Shown one piece after another: positions 33,065 to 44,045 of a stretch of DNA of 64,000 bases. The translations under genes and the position numbers were made by a program. The stretch's first letter is position 1. Each line of letters begins with the position of its first letter. The notes beneath the pieces were generated by a model. That model made no database searches. It saw only the letters and a program-made list of their open reading frames with translations, and was not told where the DNA came from. The DNA lies in contig JANUWF010001491.1 in NCBI GenBank assembly GCA_026120185.1, forward strand, positions 1,178,001 to 1,242,000, in the 5' to 3' direction. Origin of the DNA: Voacanga thouarsii (lineage: Eukaryota; Streptophyta; Magnoliopsida; Gentianales; Apocynaceae).

Positions 33065-34259
33065 TAAGGTTGTGTTGATTCTAAATAACACAGCTTTCTT
33101 TGGGTAAAGGTACAATCTCTTTAAGCAATTGTGAAATTTTTTAGATTTTCGTCACTTTATTGGTGCTATTTTTGAATACTTGCAACTCAAAATTATGCCA
33201 TGAAATTGATGTTAAATTGATCTTATGTGTTGGTATGATGTTTGAGGAATCATTTGGCATGAATATTTGTGGATTTTGAGGTCAAACAAGTGGTAAAATA
33301 TTGCTGCAATTTTTTAATCCCATAAATAATTTTCTTTCTATTTTTGAATGTCCAGAACTTCAAATTATGCCATGGGTTTATTGTAAAATTGAGCTTACAT
33401 GTTTGGTTGATGATTAGGAAGTTATTTGAGGTTTAAAATTGCAGAAGTTTTGAGGTTTCTTGGGTGTTTTTGCTGCAAAATTTTGAACACAAGAAAATCC
33501 CGTAACTCATATTCATGCTAATTTTGGGAGCTATAAAACTCAAGTTTTTTCTATGTTCATGCTTCAAAATTGTTCCTTGATGTTAGTATAACCATTGGGG
33601 ATTAATTTTTCTTATGATTCTTGAGTTTTTGGATTGTTATAAGTGTGAAAATTTCGAAACCCCTTGCGCTACGAGGTTGCACCTCAAGTGGTTGATATTT
33701 TGTTTGAATGGACTTAGAGCTTTGAAATTGTGATCAATTCTTTTGTCAACACTTTCCCTTATTTTTAAAATCTTGAGAATTCATGTTTTTAGGGAATTAC
33801 TTGATCAATTGAAATCATTATAGTTGTTTAATTCTTACTCTTATTCTTAAGTTCTATGTTCTTGAACTTCTAAAGCTTCATTGAAAATCTTGTTAGGTAT
33901 TGTCCATTTACCCATTCCTTAGTTATTGAAGTTGTAGAGCTTTCTTGAATTCATTAATTCTTGATATAAACTCCTTGATGCTCATTGTTGTTGATGATCA
34001 AATTTCCATCTAGGCCTAGTTGATTGTCCTTAGTGGGTTAGCTTGACTTGTCTAGTTGGACTAATTCCTAAGCAATTAGGGAGGTTGGGTTGGGAAGAAA
34101 TCTTTGAGGAATTAAGAGTTTGAAAAAAAGGTAAGATGGTGAGGTCATTTAAACAAAAGCCAAGAAGGAAGTATACACGAGAGAAGAGTGTCATTGAAAG
34201 AGTGTAAACACGTGAGGGAGTGAAGTGAGAAATTCCTTTTGTGTTTTTCTACTTAAATT
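33065..34259 (+). other. Element 3 leader with tandem repeat
   Basis: An untranslated leader of about 1.2 kb. Around 33168 and 33340 two copies of a 172-bp unit (ATTTTTGAAT ... AAATTATGCCATG ... TTGCTGCAA) lie in tandem, with a partial third copy from about 33478. No coding frame is supported. Confidence 0.7.
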
Positions 34260-34850
34260 TTGCGGGTACTTCTCTTCAAAGAAAATTTGCAATGGTTAGT
34301 TAGAGTGGAAGTGAAGGGTATGATTATAATGAGGAGTCCTGTTACAATGGAAATAATTATGGGGGATACGAAGAACATGAAAATGACTGTGAGGAAGATT
34401 GTTAGGGAAATAAAGATAATCATGAGAATTTGGATGATTGTGGAGAGAAGTCTTATAGGGATAGCTATGATGAAGGACCAAGCACAAGTGGAAAAGGATA
34501 TGGTGGGTTTGATGGAAGAAAATTGGAAACATGAGGGGGTTGAATATGTGGGTATAAATAATTGGAATGATGGAGTTTGTGTAAGAGGACGACAAAAATA
34601 TTCAAAGAGTGGGTTGCAACAATCAAAGGGTGGTATGCCAAAAGAAAGGGAGTATAGGTGTTTGTATGAAAGTCCAAAAGCAATTAGACCAAGGGAAAAG
34701 TGTGCATCGTAAAGTTCTTCTAAGAGTGGTTTTAGAACAAATGAGGATGTGGAGAATAGGGTGTTGAAGTACAATGAGAAATTGACATCCCCGTTCCTTG
34801 GGAAAAGAAATTTGAGGGAGTACTATGAATAGGATCGAGGAATGGAAATG
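34260..34850 (+). pseudogene. gag: Element 3 gag remnant
   Basis: The frame with most sense reads YDYNEESCYNGNNYGGYEEH and continues acidic and Tyr/Gly-rich through stops to GPSTSGKGYGGFDGRK. This composition is seen near the N-terminus of Gag in plant gypsy elements with iMet primers. No Gag core motif is visible before the break at 34851, so the assignment rests on position and on the protease downstream. Overlapping open frames on both strands here are alternative readings of this stretch. Confidence 0.5.
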
Positions 34851-35876
34851 CACTGAAAAATTCAATCGTTTGTCAAGTCATAAATTTATTTAGGTAAATT
34901 CCACTTCGTTTGTCAATCTATGGAATCATATATTTTGATTTATATTAATATATTTGTCAATTAAGCAAACATAACCAAAATATGCTTTAAGCTCATCATT
35001 CATATATTGATTCAATTAGCAGATTTGTCAATCAAGCCATCCTAACCAAAACATGCATGAATCTTAATTCCTTAAAATCATGAAATTAGCTAATAACCCT
35101 ATGTTAAGGCGAAATGAACTCAACCGTTGATCACTTAGTTATAAAATCCTAACTCATCATTTAAATCAATCAAGATTTAACAAATACAAAAGCAATGCAA
35201 CGAAACTCCAAGCATCATTATGTTGAAGTCAATTAGATGAACTCGCATTAATAACCAATGAAATCAACTAATCAAGCACCAACGATGACAAAGAATTGAT
35301 CAAATAACTATATTAACATAAAATCATGAATCCTAAAATAATATTAAATTACAATAAAAGCATTGAATACATCATTGCTACAGAAAAAAACAACAAAGAG
35401 AAAGGAAAGCACTCATAGATAAGCCTTTTTTTTCTTCCTTCAAGACTCCGTTTAACAATCCTCCATGACTTGGGTGAATTCCTCATTCAATGAGAGAATC
35501 AAAATTTTGCCCTTTAATTCACCTCTCTAAGTTGTATATCTCCAACCCTTGTGTTCTCTTGTGCTTTTATAGGCCTCTTAGATGCCAATTTCATGGATGA
35601 TGAAGTATTGGCCGAGTAAGAATAGAAAAAATACCAAAATCCTTATATAAGCTCTAATTTCACTTACAGAATTTTTGCCGCTAGAGCATACCTGGCACGA
35701 GTACCTTCAACTTACCTGGCGTCAAGTGCGCTCTGTTCTTCCTCTATTTTTGCTGTGTTTCCTTGGCAGGTACAATGGACCTGACTCTAGGTACACTTGC
35801 CAGACCTAGCGCCAGGTCTATTCTAGAATTTCCCATAAAGCTTGCTTAACTTCTACTGCTGGAGCAGAATAGACCC
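34851..35876 (-). repeat. Element 2 3' LTR, truncated
   Basis: It aligns with about 40990-42020 of the 5' LTR. About 370 bp at the low-coordinate end and 210 bp at the high-coordinate end are missing, together with the polypurine tract. A TATA-like TATAAAAGC on the minus strand near 35570 and a GC-rich island at 35690-35876 remain. Confidence 0.88.
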
Positions 35877-36609
35877 GGACATTCTCCACAATATTTCCTT
35901 TCAAAGTTCTTTTTACAACTCATATTTTTTTTCCATCATAACTTAAAGCTAGCAAAATTTAAACTCATAATACAAGAGTTAGGCAGTCAACTCTTCCCAT
36001 ATTCATCATATCTTCTATATTTCAACTAGATAAGTAAAATGACATTCAAACATGAATGTATAAACAAGATTAATCAAAATTCTCAAGTCTTGACAAATAT
36101 CTTATCCAATAAACCAATTTCATCAAACTCCACCTAATGAATTACAAAACTTATATCTAAGTAAGAAAAATAATTACAACCTTGCTTAACAATGAAACCA
36201 CTGAAATTTTTGAAAACCAAATATATTCACCAAAATAATATGGAAAAGCACTTCTTCAACCTTTATTCTCCCTCTACAGTTAAACTGGACAGTGTCCTCA
36301 ATGACCAAAGATAAAATAATAAAAGTACAGTCAAGAAGACCAAGATAAATAAAGAAGAAGAATAAAGTGAAGAAAATACTTCCATTACATTGCCGTGCCA
36401 CCAGGTTTTAATCCACGTGAAAGAAGGCTCAGTACAAGAGTACCTACTAAAAGAAAGGAAATAAAAGAAAGAAAACATAAATCTAGAAAACGAAAATAAA
36501 AATTAGGTAAACGAAATGAAAAAAGAAGAAAAGACACCTACAAGCTAGTAAATGTCATTAAAATGTAAAAGAAAAAGAAATAACAGAAAATAAAATACAT
36601 AAGAGTGAG
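35877..36609 (-). other. Element 2 3' untranslated interior
   Basis: AT-rich, no domain. ACAGTTAAACTGGACAGTGT near 36278 aligns with the region near 18768 of element 1. Confidence 0.65.
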
Positions 36610-37815
36610 TTAAGAGTCATCATTATCATTATCATTGTCAGCCCTGTGACTGGAAGATGTACCAGTAATGTGTTGGATCAAAGTGGCCAGCTTCGGATGT
36701 TGGACATCCTAGTGGCGACGAATGTTGGCAATAGCATCGCGGAGCTGAAGGAGGATAGTCATCTGGCTTTCAATCTATGCATCCAGTCATGCCTCAAAAT
36801 CAGTACGTGAATGAGAGTTAGTGGCACGAGGGGCTGGTCTAGCAAGTGGCACCTCTTCCTCCTCCTCATCAGGGGAAAGCTCCTCCCTTCCGGGGTACTG
36901 CACCTCATATCACGCCTTCCACCTTTTGGCCCTCTCATCATAGCGATACCTACACTAAACCAAAGTATGCTCTGTCATGTGGTTATGATTAGTAGTGGGC
37001 TCACTCAACTCTCCATCCAGTCGTACTCCAAAGTCTCTCAAAATACGCATAATAACCAAAGGGAATTTGAGGCGTTGGCTACAATGTTAGAGGCCACAAC
37101 CTCTCTCATGGAGTTAATGATAATTAGAGCAAGGGGAATAGGCTCACAGCTCCTCATCATATCTAGAATATAAATGTTAAGTATATAAGACTCATTGAGC
37201 CACTAGCCTTGGGATAGACATTGAATGCAAAGATATAGATTAGGGCATGCCACTGAGCCTCAAGGTCATTGTTGGAGTAATATTGATATTGACTTATTTC
37301 CCCTTCTCCTCATACAAAAACTAGCCCTTACAACCCCCATATCCCAGGTAAGCTCAGAGATGATCTTTTGGTTATTATGGTCCATGGCTATCCATGGTCC
37401 GTCATCTAGGATCCCTAAAATTCAAGCTAGTCAAGCCCTGTCAAACTCAATAGGAATCTCTTTAACCATGGGGGAGACGACTTGGACAGTATTTTTTATT
37501 TTTGTCCTGCATGTTGGCATAAAATTCTCTCACGTACACAGGACAATAAGGATATTCCAATCTAATTATAGGCTCCTACCCTAGGTGCCTAAACATAGTA
37601 GAAAGCTATAGGGAATTGTCTAAAGAAGGCTTGTATTGCTTTTCTACTATAATTTTAGTGTGTTGGTGCCGTTATGCCAGATTTGGCATATAGTATCAGA
37701 AAATTGGGTAGGTTGGGTTGGTAGAGGCTAGAAGGAAGGAGTAGATGAAGATGCCTCTCCAGCTATCTTAGCCCCTGATGCTATCCTTCTAGGTCATTTA
37801 GATATACTAGGAGGA
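36610..37815 (-). pseudogene. ORF2 of element 2, heavily decayed
   Basis: On the minus strand the start region resembles ORF2 of element 1 but has lost the ATG. In the middle YSNNDLEAQWHALIYIFAFN and YPKASG are readable (about 37280-37190), matching YSNNDL ... NVVPRASG of element 1. Near the C-terminus SHSRTDFEA and the tail DNDNDNDDS before the stop at 36610 match SHSRTDFE and DDDDEDD. Stops and frameshifts are numerous. Function unknown. Confidence 0.6.
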
Positions 37816-38965
37816 TGAAGAAAGATGATAAAAATAGAAAAGTATGAGGCTTTTAAGTTACTTTTTACAACCAATGTTCAAGTCTCAACTGTCTCATAAT
37901 CATAACACCATACAACACCACCACCACTTAACATAAAACTCCTCAAGGTAATCAGTAAACACCACTCAACGCCCTCCAACAAACCTGTAAGAAAATAAGC
38001 ATATGCCAATCCAAACACCATATCAACTAGTTTGATCATATCCACAATGTTCAATATTGCTCAAGAAAACTATATTCAGCCTAGAATCATAATGCTCAAG
38101 CAGCCATACTATTTATATCATAATGCAAAGCTTATCATCATAAGGCTAAGTAAAACATTGAACAAGTATCATTTATCCCAAAAGTTAATCACAAAGCATG
38201 CATGCTCAATCACTTCCAAAAAAAATGTAAACTATCAATGGCATTAATCATAAAGTAGTATCCATGATACTCGCATGCCAATGCAAGCTCAAAGAAAGCA
38301 ATCTTAACAATCAAATTCTGCACTAGAAAGAATTCAAGAATTTTCACCCAAAAAATGCATAAAAATTACCCAACATTCATAAGAAAAAATACTAAACCGC
38401 AGAAAGTTTAGCAAATTCAAACCTTAATGATATCCAATGCATGGGCAATGATTCTATAAAAGTTTGAAGAAATCGTGCTCCCAATGGAAGGATTAAAAAA
38501 TGAGTTTTGGGTGAAAAGGTTAGATTTCTCCTTTTTTTGATCTAAACATTCAAGAACAAAAGGAGATTTTGTGTTTTAGAAGTTTTTTGGAGGTATGAAA
38601 AGTGATCCGGTGGTGTTTTGAAGATGAACCCGGCGATGGGTTGGGAGGAAATTAGAGAAAAGTGAAAGTTTTTGAACAAAAATGGCCAAGAAGGCCGTTT
38701 TTAGTGTGGCGGCCTACCCAACCTGGCGTCGGGCTGCTTCTACCCGCACTTTTCTGTTAGGTTGTGCTAACCCAGTACTCGGACCACGGGTTAGGCCCGG
38801 CTTCCGGTTAGCTCTGGCAAAAAATCACTTTGTTTTAATGCATTTTAATGAAAATAAAGGTAAAGTAACATGAACTCATATGAAGCATGCAGTCTCATGG
38901 CTAAATAAATGAAAATATATGATAATTAAAAAGATTGTTCAGCAAAAACTAAAGCAATTAAAAAA
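37816..38965 (-). other. Element 2 spacer between gag and ORF2
   Basis: About 1.15 kb, non-coding, with a GC-rich island at 38695-38825 (ACCTGGCGTCGGGC, AGGCCCGGCTTCCGG) in the same relative place as 21120-21255 of element 1. Confidence 0.6.
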
Positions 38966-40250
38966 TCAGTGTTTCCCATAGTTTTGGTCCAGTGGGTTGG
39001 TCTCTGTGTTGCCTGGCAGGGTTCCTGGTTAACAATCACCAAGGTGTTTGGCTAGTTGACCAATTTGACCCTTAATGTTGCATATGGACACTTCCAAGTT
39101 TCCTGTGATCGCATCAATTCCTTGGAACCGTGTTTCTGTTTCACTTACCAATTTGGTGACCATTTCCTCCAAGGATGGTTTAGCTAGTGGGCCGTTGTAT
39201 GGCAGAGGTGGTTGAGTCCTTTCCGACCTAAAATTCGCAAAATCTTGCCGAGGTTAGTTTTGGTTATTCTAAGAAAAGGTAAGGTGATTCCTCCAACTTG
39301 GATTGTAAGTATTGCTATACGGATTATTACCTTGCCGACAATTGCCTACAAATGCCGCTTGTTCCAATGCTTCTTGAGAAGACCCTATATTTTAGCATAC
39401 ATGGGTTGGATGCCCTTCCCCACAAAAATCAAAGTCACACTCATTACCTATCCTTGGGAAGGAGGCATTTCCAATTGATCTATTTTCTATGTGAGTGCTT
39501 CCATCTTTGACTCTAAGGCAGCTATTGCATCCATCTTATGCAGTCCATGTACACAAGCTCTAGAGCATGAACTCCATCAGGTATAGTTATTTGTAACTAG
39601 ATTTTCAATTAAATCGATACCTCTTCCGGGGTTTTGGAATTGATGGAGCCTCTTGCAGATGCATCCACTAATTACCTTGTAGCAAAACTTAATCCACTAT
39701 GCAAGATCTGCATTTGCATCCCTAACTCGAATCCATGGTAAGGACATTTTCTCAGCATCTCTTTGAATCTCTCCCAATACTCATAAAGGTTTTTGGCCTC
39801 TAATTGTTGGAAAGCAACAATGTCAGTCCTAAATTTCGAAGTTCTAGCTAGTGTGAAATATTTAGCCAAGAATTTTTCAACTAGCACGTTCCGAGTAATA
39901 ATGAATCCGGTGGGCAAAGATTTTAGCCATGATTTTGCTCGTTCTCTCAAGGAAAAAGGGGAGAGTCTTAGCTTGATAGCATCCTCAGAAATACCATTCA
40001 TCTTAAATGTGCCACATATCTCTAGAAAGTTCGCAAGGTAGGCATTGGGATCTTTCTCAAGTAACCCATCAAATTGGACCATATTCTGAATCATTTGAAT
40101 CACGTTGGGTTTTTTTTCAAAATTGTTGGCCTCTATCCTAGGCCGTGCGATACTAGAGCCTGTACCTGAGATTGCTGGTTTTACAAAGTCATTCATAACC
40201 TGCCCATTAGCTCCATCGTTACCACCATCGTTGGTCTGATTTACCTCCAT
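38966..40250 (-). pseudogene. gag: Athila-like Gag of element 2
   Basis: The ATG at 40250 starts MEVNQTNDGG. The Gag core is open for 192 codons: DFVKPAISGTGSS, DPNAYLANFLEICGTFK, AIKLRLSPFSLRERAKSWL, LPTGFIITRN, WERFKEMLRKCPYHGFE. After a stop at 39672 the frame goes on with stops through a CCHC-like CDFCGEGHPTHVC (near 39420) and an Asn/Pro-rich part. It ends GNTETNPLDQNYGKH-stop at 38966. The end matches element 1 Gag (RDQNRGKH-stop), so termination here is ancestral. It is better preserved in the N-terminal half than element 1 Gag. Confidence 0.9.
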
Positions 40251-40626
40251 TGCTTTTCTTACTCTTTCACTTATAACCTTTCAGACCATAGTTAGAGTTC
40301 TCTCAATCTCCGGATCAAGGTAAAATATCTCAACTTTGGATCGTCTGGTCATAAACTAAGAGCAAGGTCTACATAAGATAGAAGATTTTTGAGATTATAA
40401 AATTTACAAGTTAAACAGTCATGGTACATTTACAAATTAAGATACAAGGAATTACAACATACAGAGACATTAAAGTACAGGTATTCAAGAAAACAAAGTA
40501 CAACACCTAGGCATACAAGAAACATATATACATATTCACATATTTACATATGGACATATTAACATAGTTAAAACAACAAAATCCAAGCTTTCATGATATT
40601 GTTCCTCAGCAATGGTGCCCAAAACT
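40251..40626 (-). other. Element 2 leader with degenerate Asp-tRNA primer site
   Basis: Next to the LTR the minus strand reads TGGGCACCATTGCTGAGGA (about 40603-40621), a decayed form of the TGGCGCCATTGTCGGGGA of element 1. The rest is an untranslated leader. Confidence 0.7.
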
Positions 40627-41694
40627 TGATGCGTAAACTTTGGATATATAAAATCATCAATTTTAAATACATCCCTTAATTAAGTTTTAATTAAAACATT
40701 AATTCAAAAATACATATGTGAGCAAGTATACTCATCGCAAGCATAGTATAGGGAATTAACGAGTATCGATCCTCAAAGGAACAAGCACATAGTAATCACT
40801 TTTCATTCATTGTTTAACTAACCCAAATCAAGTGAGAAAAGAATAAAAGAAAAATAAAAGAAACATATACAACTCAAGGATGTAATTTTATACCATTTAG
40901 ACAAGTATCCTAGAAAACATGACAATGAACTAATAAGCAATTCTCTCAATTAATTATCATCTTGGCATCATGAAAGAAAACACAGAAAAATTCAATTGTT
41001 TGTCAAGTCATGAATTTATTTAGGTAAATTCCACTTCATTTGTCAATCCATGGAATCCTATATTTTGATTCATATTAATATATTTGTCAATCAAGCAAAC
41101 ATTACCAAAACATGCATTAAGCTCATCATTCATATCTTGATTCAATTAGCAGATTTGTTAATCAAGCCATCTTAACCAAAACATGCATGAATCTCAATTC
41201 TTTAAAATCATGAAATTAGCTAATAACCCAATCTCAATGCGAAATTAACTTAACTTTTGATCACTTATTTCTAAAATCCTAACTTCATCGTTCAAATCTA
41301 TGAATATTCAATAAATATGAAATCAATGCAATGAAACTCCGAACATCATTGTGTCGAAGTCAATTAGAAAAACTCACATCAATAACTAATGAAATCAAGT
41401 AATAAAACATCAAAGACGATGAAGAATTGATCAAATAACTAAATTAACACAAAATCATAAATCCCAAAATAATATTCAAATACAATAAAAGCATGAATAC
41501 ATCATTGCTAAAGAAAAAGTAGACAAAATGAAAAGAAAGCACTCATAGACAAGCCTATTTCTTCTTCCTTGAAGACTCCGTTTAACAATTCTACCTGACT
41601 TGGGTGAATTCCTCTTTCAATGAGAGAATCAGAATTTTGACTCTTTAATTCACCTCTTTAAGTTGTATATCTCCAGCCCTTGCGTTCTCTTATG

Positions 41695-41703
41695 CTTTTA
41701 TAG
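41695..41703 (-). promoter_or_regulatory. TATA box in element 2 5' LTR
   Basis: Minus-strand CTATAAAAG about 110 bp downstream of the GC-rich island, the same layout as in element 1. Confidence 0.65.
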
Positions 41704-41814
41704 GCCTCTTGGATGCCAATTTCGAGACTGAGGAAGTCTTAGTCGAGTAGGAATAGGAAAATACCAAAATCCTTAGATATGAACTAATTTCGCATACAGA
41801 ATTTTTGCCTCCAG

Positions 41815-42062
41815 AGCATACCTGGTGTCGAGTACCTTTGACCTACCTAACACCAAGTGTGCCATGTTCTTTTGCTGTTTTTGCTCTATTTTTGGTCGTC
41901 TCTCCTTGGCAAGAAGAATGGAGTCGGTGCCAGGTTCACTTGCCAGACCTGGCGCCAGGTTTGTTTTGGAATTTCCTTTGAAGCTTGCTCAACTTCTACT
42001 GTTGGAATAGAATCGACCCAGTACCTAGTCCACTAGTTGGGCCTGGCACTAGGTACATTCTG
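41815..42062 (-). promoter_or_regulatory. GC-rich island, element 2 5' LTR
   Basis: Repeated variants of ACCTGGCGCCAGGT in AT-rich DNA: CCTGGTGTCG, GTGCCAGGTTC, ACCTGGCGCCAGGT and CCTGGCACTAGGT. Confidence 0.6.
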
Positions 42063-42232
42063 GTTGCGTGCACTTTCTACTCAATTTTAACTTAAATATG
42101 CACATATTTGCCAAAAACACCTTTTACAAGGAAAATGCCAAATAGGAAGGAATATGCCTAGTTATTACAACAAATGTATCTTAAAAAACCCTTAAATAAC
42201 TAGGAAAAGAATGATGATTTTAACCCCTATCA

Positions 42233-42456
42233 TGCTACATTGGTGGAGGAATTGGGAATGGAGACCGTGAAACATCTGAAACCTTATAAGCTTCAATGGT
42301 TGAAAAATTTTGGTGAAATAAAGGTGAACAAACAAGTGAAGGTTACAATTGCCATGGGGGGATATAAAAATGAGGTGATTTGTGATGTGTTTCCCGTGCA
42401 TGTTAGACATATATTGTTCGGAAGACCTTGGCTATATAATAGATAGGTAGTTCACT
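42233..42456 (+). pseudogene. pol: Element 3 aspartic protease (retropepsin-like), C-terminal part
   Basis: The frame reads ATLVEELGMETVKHLKPYKL, then WLKNFGEIKVNKQVKV, NEVICDVFPVHVRHILFGRPW and a stop at LYNR. This is the retropepsin C-terminal half of plant Ty3/gypsy Pol: the PYKLQWL and ILLGRPW blocks are characteristic. The DTG active site would lie upstream, and is separated by the insertion of element 2. After the stop the frame still reads VVHYGKKNTYSF, as in relatives. It would cleave the polyprotein. Confidence 0.88.
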
Positions 42457-42822
42457 ATGGAAAGAAAAACACCTACTCTTTTTGCAATGATGGAAGGAAA
42501 TTCACACTTTATCCTATGCACTAGAAATGAGATTGTAAAAGATCAAAATATTTTGAGGGAGGAAGATAAAAAGAAAAGAGAACAAAAAGACAGGAAAAAG
42601 TTAGAAAAGGGAAAACAAGAGCAAGAAAGAGAAGAAGATGAAAAGAAAGAGGGAGAGCTAAAAGAGAAGAGGGATAAGACAAAAGAGCATGAGATAAAAG
42701 AGTTTGAGGTAAAAAAAAAAAAAAGAAGAGTGGGAAAGCATGGAGGGAGGCACACACAAAGTAAAGTGGTGCAAAAGAGAGCCAAGCAAGAGGTTGAGAA
42801 AAAGAAAATGAATGGGGGGTAA
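42457..42822 (+). pseudogene. Lys/Glu-rich stretch after protease in element 3
   Basis: An open frame of 121 codons, from residue 34 on almost only Lys, Glu, Arg, Asp and Gln (REEDKKKREQKDRKKLEKG). It overlaps the end of the protease-linker reading in another frame. It looks like expansion of the charged linker between protease and RT, possibly a coiled coil, or just purine-rich low complexity. The RT that should follow is missing. Confidence 0.4.
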
Positions 42823-43299
42823 AATGAGGTTGAGAGCTTGGGTTGAAAAAAAAGAAAATAAATGAGTTGGTTAAAACCAAAAGTTTCACCTTTATACAAA
42901 ATATCTTGTTTGAATTGTAATACATGTATTGATTCGACGACGAATCATTTTCAAGAAGGGGAAAATAATAGGAGGGGGAAGAAAGAATTTATCACACTTT
43001 ATGGCTCCATGGGTAAGAACAATATTCTAGAGGATTCAAGAGAATGTTCATGGCAACAATTTCAACAAACCTAGGGCTATGATGATTGTGAAGAGATGGA
43101 TAGAAAAAGAAGGGCCAAATGACGCACAACACGAGCAACAATCCATGTAAAGGATCAAGCAAATCTTTAAACAAGTATTGAAGGCTGAAAATGTATCAAG
43201 AAGAGCTCAAGTTGACCAATATTTAATTTGAAGGATCAAGAAAACACAGAGAAATAGAATAGAGGTCCAAGAAGCAAGTTTTGAAGTGCAACAAAATGG
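42823..43299 (+). other. Element 3 3' interior
   Basis: About 480 bp without RT or integrase. Around 42930-42980 STTNHFQEGENNRRG resembles the tail that ends Pol in this gypsy lineage, next to a purine-rich AGGGGAAAATAATAGGAGG. This suggests a large deletion between protease and the Pol C-terminus. Confidence 0.5.
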
Positions 43300-44045
43300 G
43301 GGACGGTGACCAGAACACACCTGGCGCTAGGCTTACTAGCACACATGGCTCCAAGTCCTTACTAAAGCCAAGTTTTGTTTTCCATAATAGACCTGGCTCC
43401 AGGTTCACCCAAGCACCTGGCACCAGGTCCAGTTGGGCCATGCCCTGTTTTTCTGAATTTTCGTATTTTGTTCCTAATTAAATTTTCCCACTATTTTTAT
43501 TATATTTTAACCTATTTTAAAGGTATGTAATTGGGCCTCAAAGCTTGTATTCAGGCTATTTAATAGTTTGGATTAATTTGATAATTTGTTTAGGGTAAGG
43601 CATCTATATATATGCCATTACAACTCTTGTAAAGACAACTTTTGATATTTTGAATAGAGAAATTTTTTATTCTCTCTAGAGAGAGTTCTTAAGGGTGTTC
43701 CTCTTGGGTGATTCCCAAATCAATCAAGACTACCCTTAGAATTTAGTCCAACCTAAGAATCTAGTTTCTAATCTTCTTAGGATAGACCATTGTTCATTCT
43801 AAGGTAGGTCTTAGATTCCTAACTAATCTAGGGTTCTTTTAGGAGTTCAATAGATTGCCTAAATCTTCCATTTCCATTTGTTCTTGATCCTTCTAGGGCT
43901 AAGGGTGTTTGGCTGTTGATTTAGTTACCTTAGTTCATTAGATTTTGTGTCATAGGTTGCTAGTTTACCTAGTGTTCTAGTCTTGAATTAGGTCTCTTGG
44001 TTTTGAGCTTTAAAATTCAAATTGGTGCTTCTCAAGATAATATCA
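43300..44045 (+). repeat. Element 3 3' LTR
   Basis: The right 590 bp aligns with the 5' LTR. The left limit is uncertain: a purine-rich AAAATGGGGGACGG precedes TGACCAG at about 43307. It contains a GC island (43313-43442) with ACCTGGCGCTAGG, ACCTGGCTCCAGG and ACCTGGCACCAGG, and a TATA-like CTATATATATG at 43604-43614. Confidence 0.75.

Larger units (their letters stand above)
34851..42232 (-). mobile_element. Athila-like non-autonomous gypsy element 2 (gag + ORF2, no pol)
   Basis: Minus orientation. The 5' LTR is complete (40627-42232); the 3' LTR is truncated at both ends (34851-35876). A degenerate Asp-tRNA primer site, gag (38966-40250), a spacer with a GC island and ORF2 (36610-37815) follow the same order as in element 1. 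There is no pol. It sits inside element 3, between its gag and protease. The left LTR end and the 3' LTR inner end are deleted, so the TSD cannot be confirmed. Confidence 0.88.
40627..42232 (-). repeat. Element 2 5' LTR, 1606 bp
   Basis: Plus-strand view TGATGCGTAAAC ... AACCCCTATCA. It has a TATA box at 41695-41703 and a GC island at 41815-42062 that contains a perfect 14-bp palindrome ACCTGGCGCCAGGT (41947-41960). Confidence 0.93.
32451..44045 (+). mobile_element. Gypsy element 3: gag-protease only, host of element 2
   Basis: Two LTR pieces (32451-33046 and about 43300-44045), plus orientation, share sequence from GTTCC(C/T)AATTAAATTTTC to GGTGCTTCTCAAGAT. An initiator-Met primer site follows the first. 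The interior has a leader, a decayed gag C-terminal part, then (after the insertion at 34851-42232) a retropepsin domain and a Lys/Glu-rich stretch. RT, RNase H and integrase are absent. The 5' LTR is truncated at the junction with copia A, so no TSD can be tested. Confidence 0.82.

Noticed and set aside
34253..34865. Several long open frames on both strands
   Set aside because: Overlapping alternative readings of the decayed gag of element 3; none shows a conserved domain.
42457..42925. Ser/Phe-rich minus-strand frames opposite the Lys/Glu-rich stretch
   Set aside because: Antisense shadows of the purine-rich tract.
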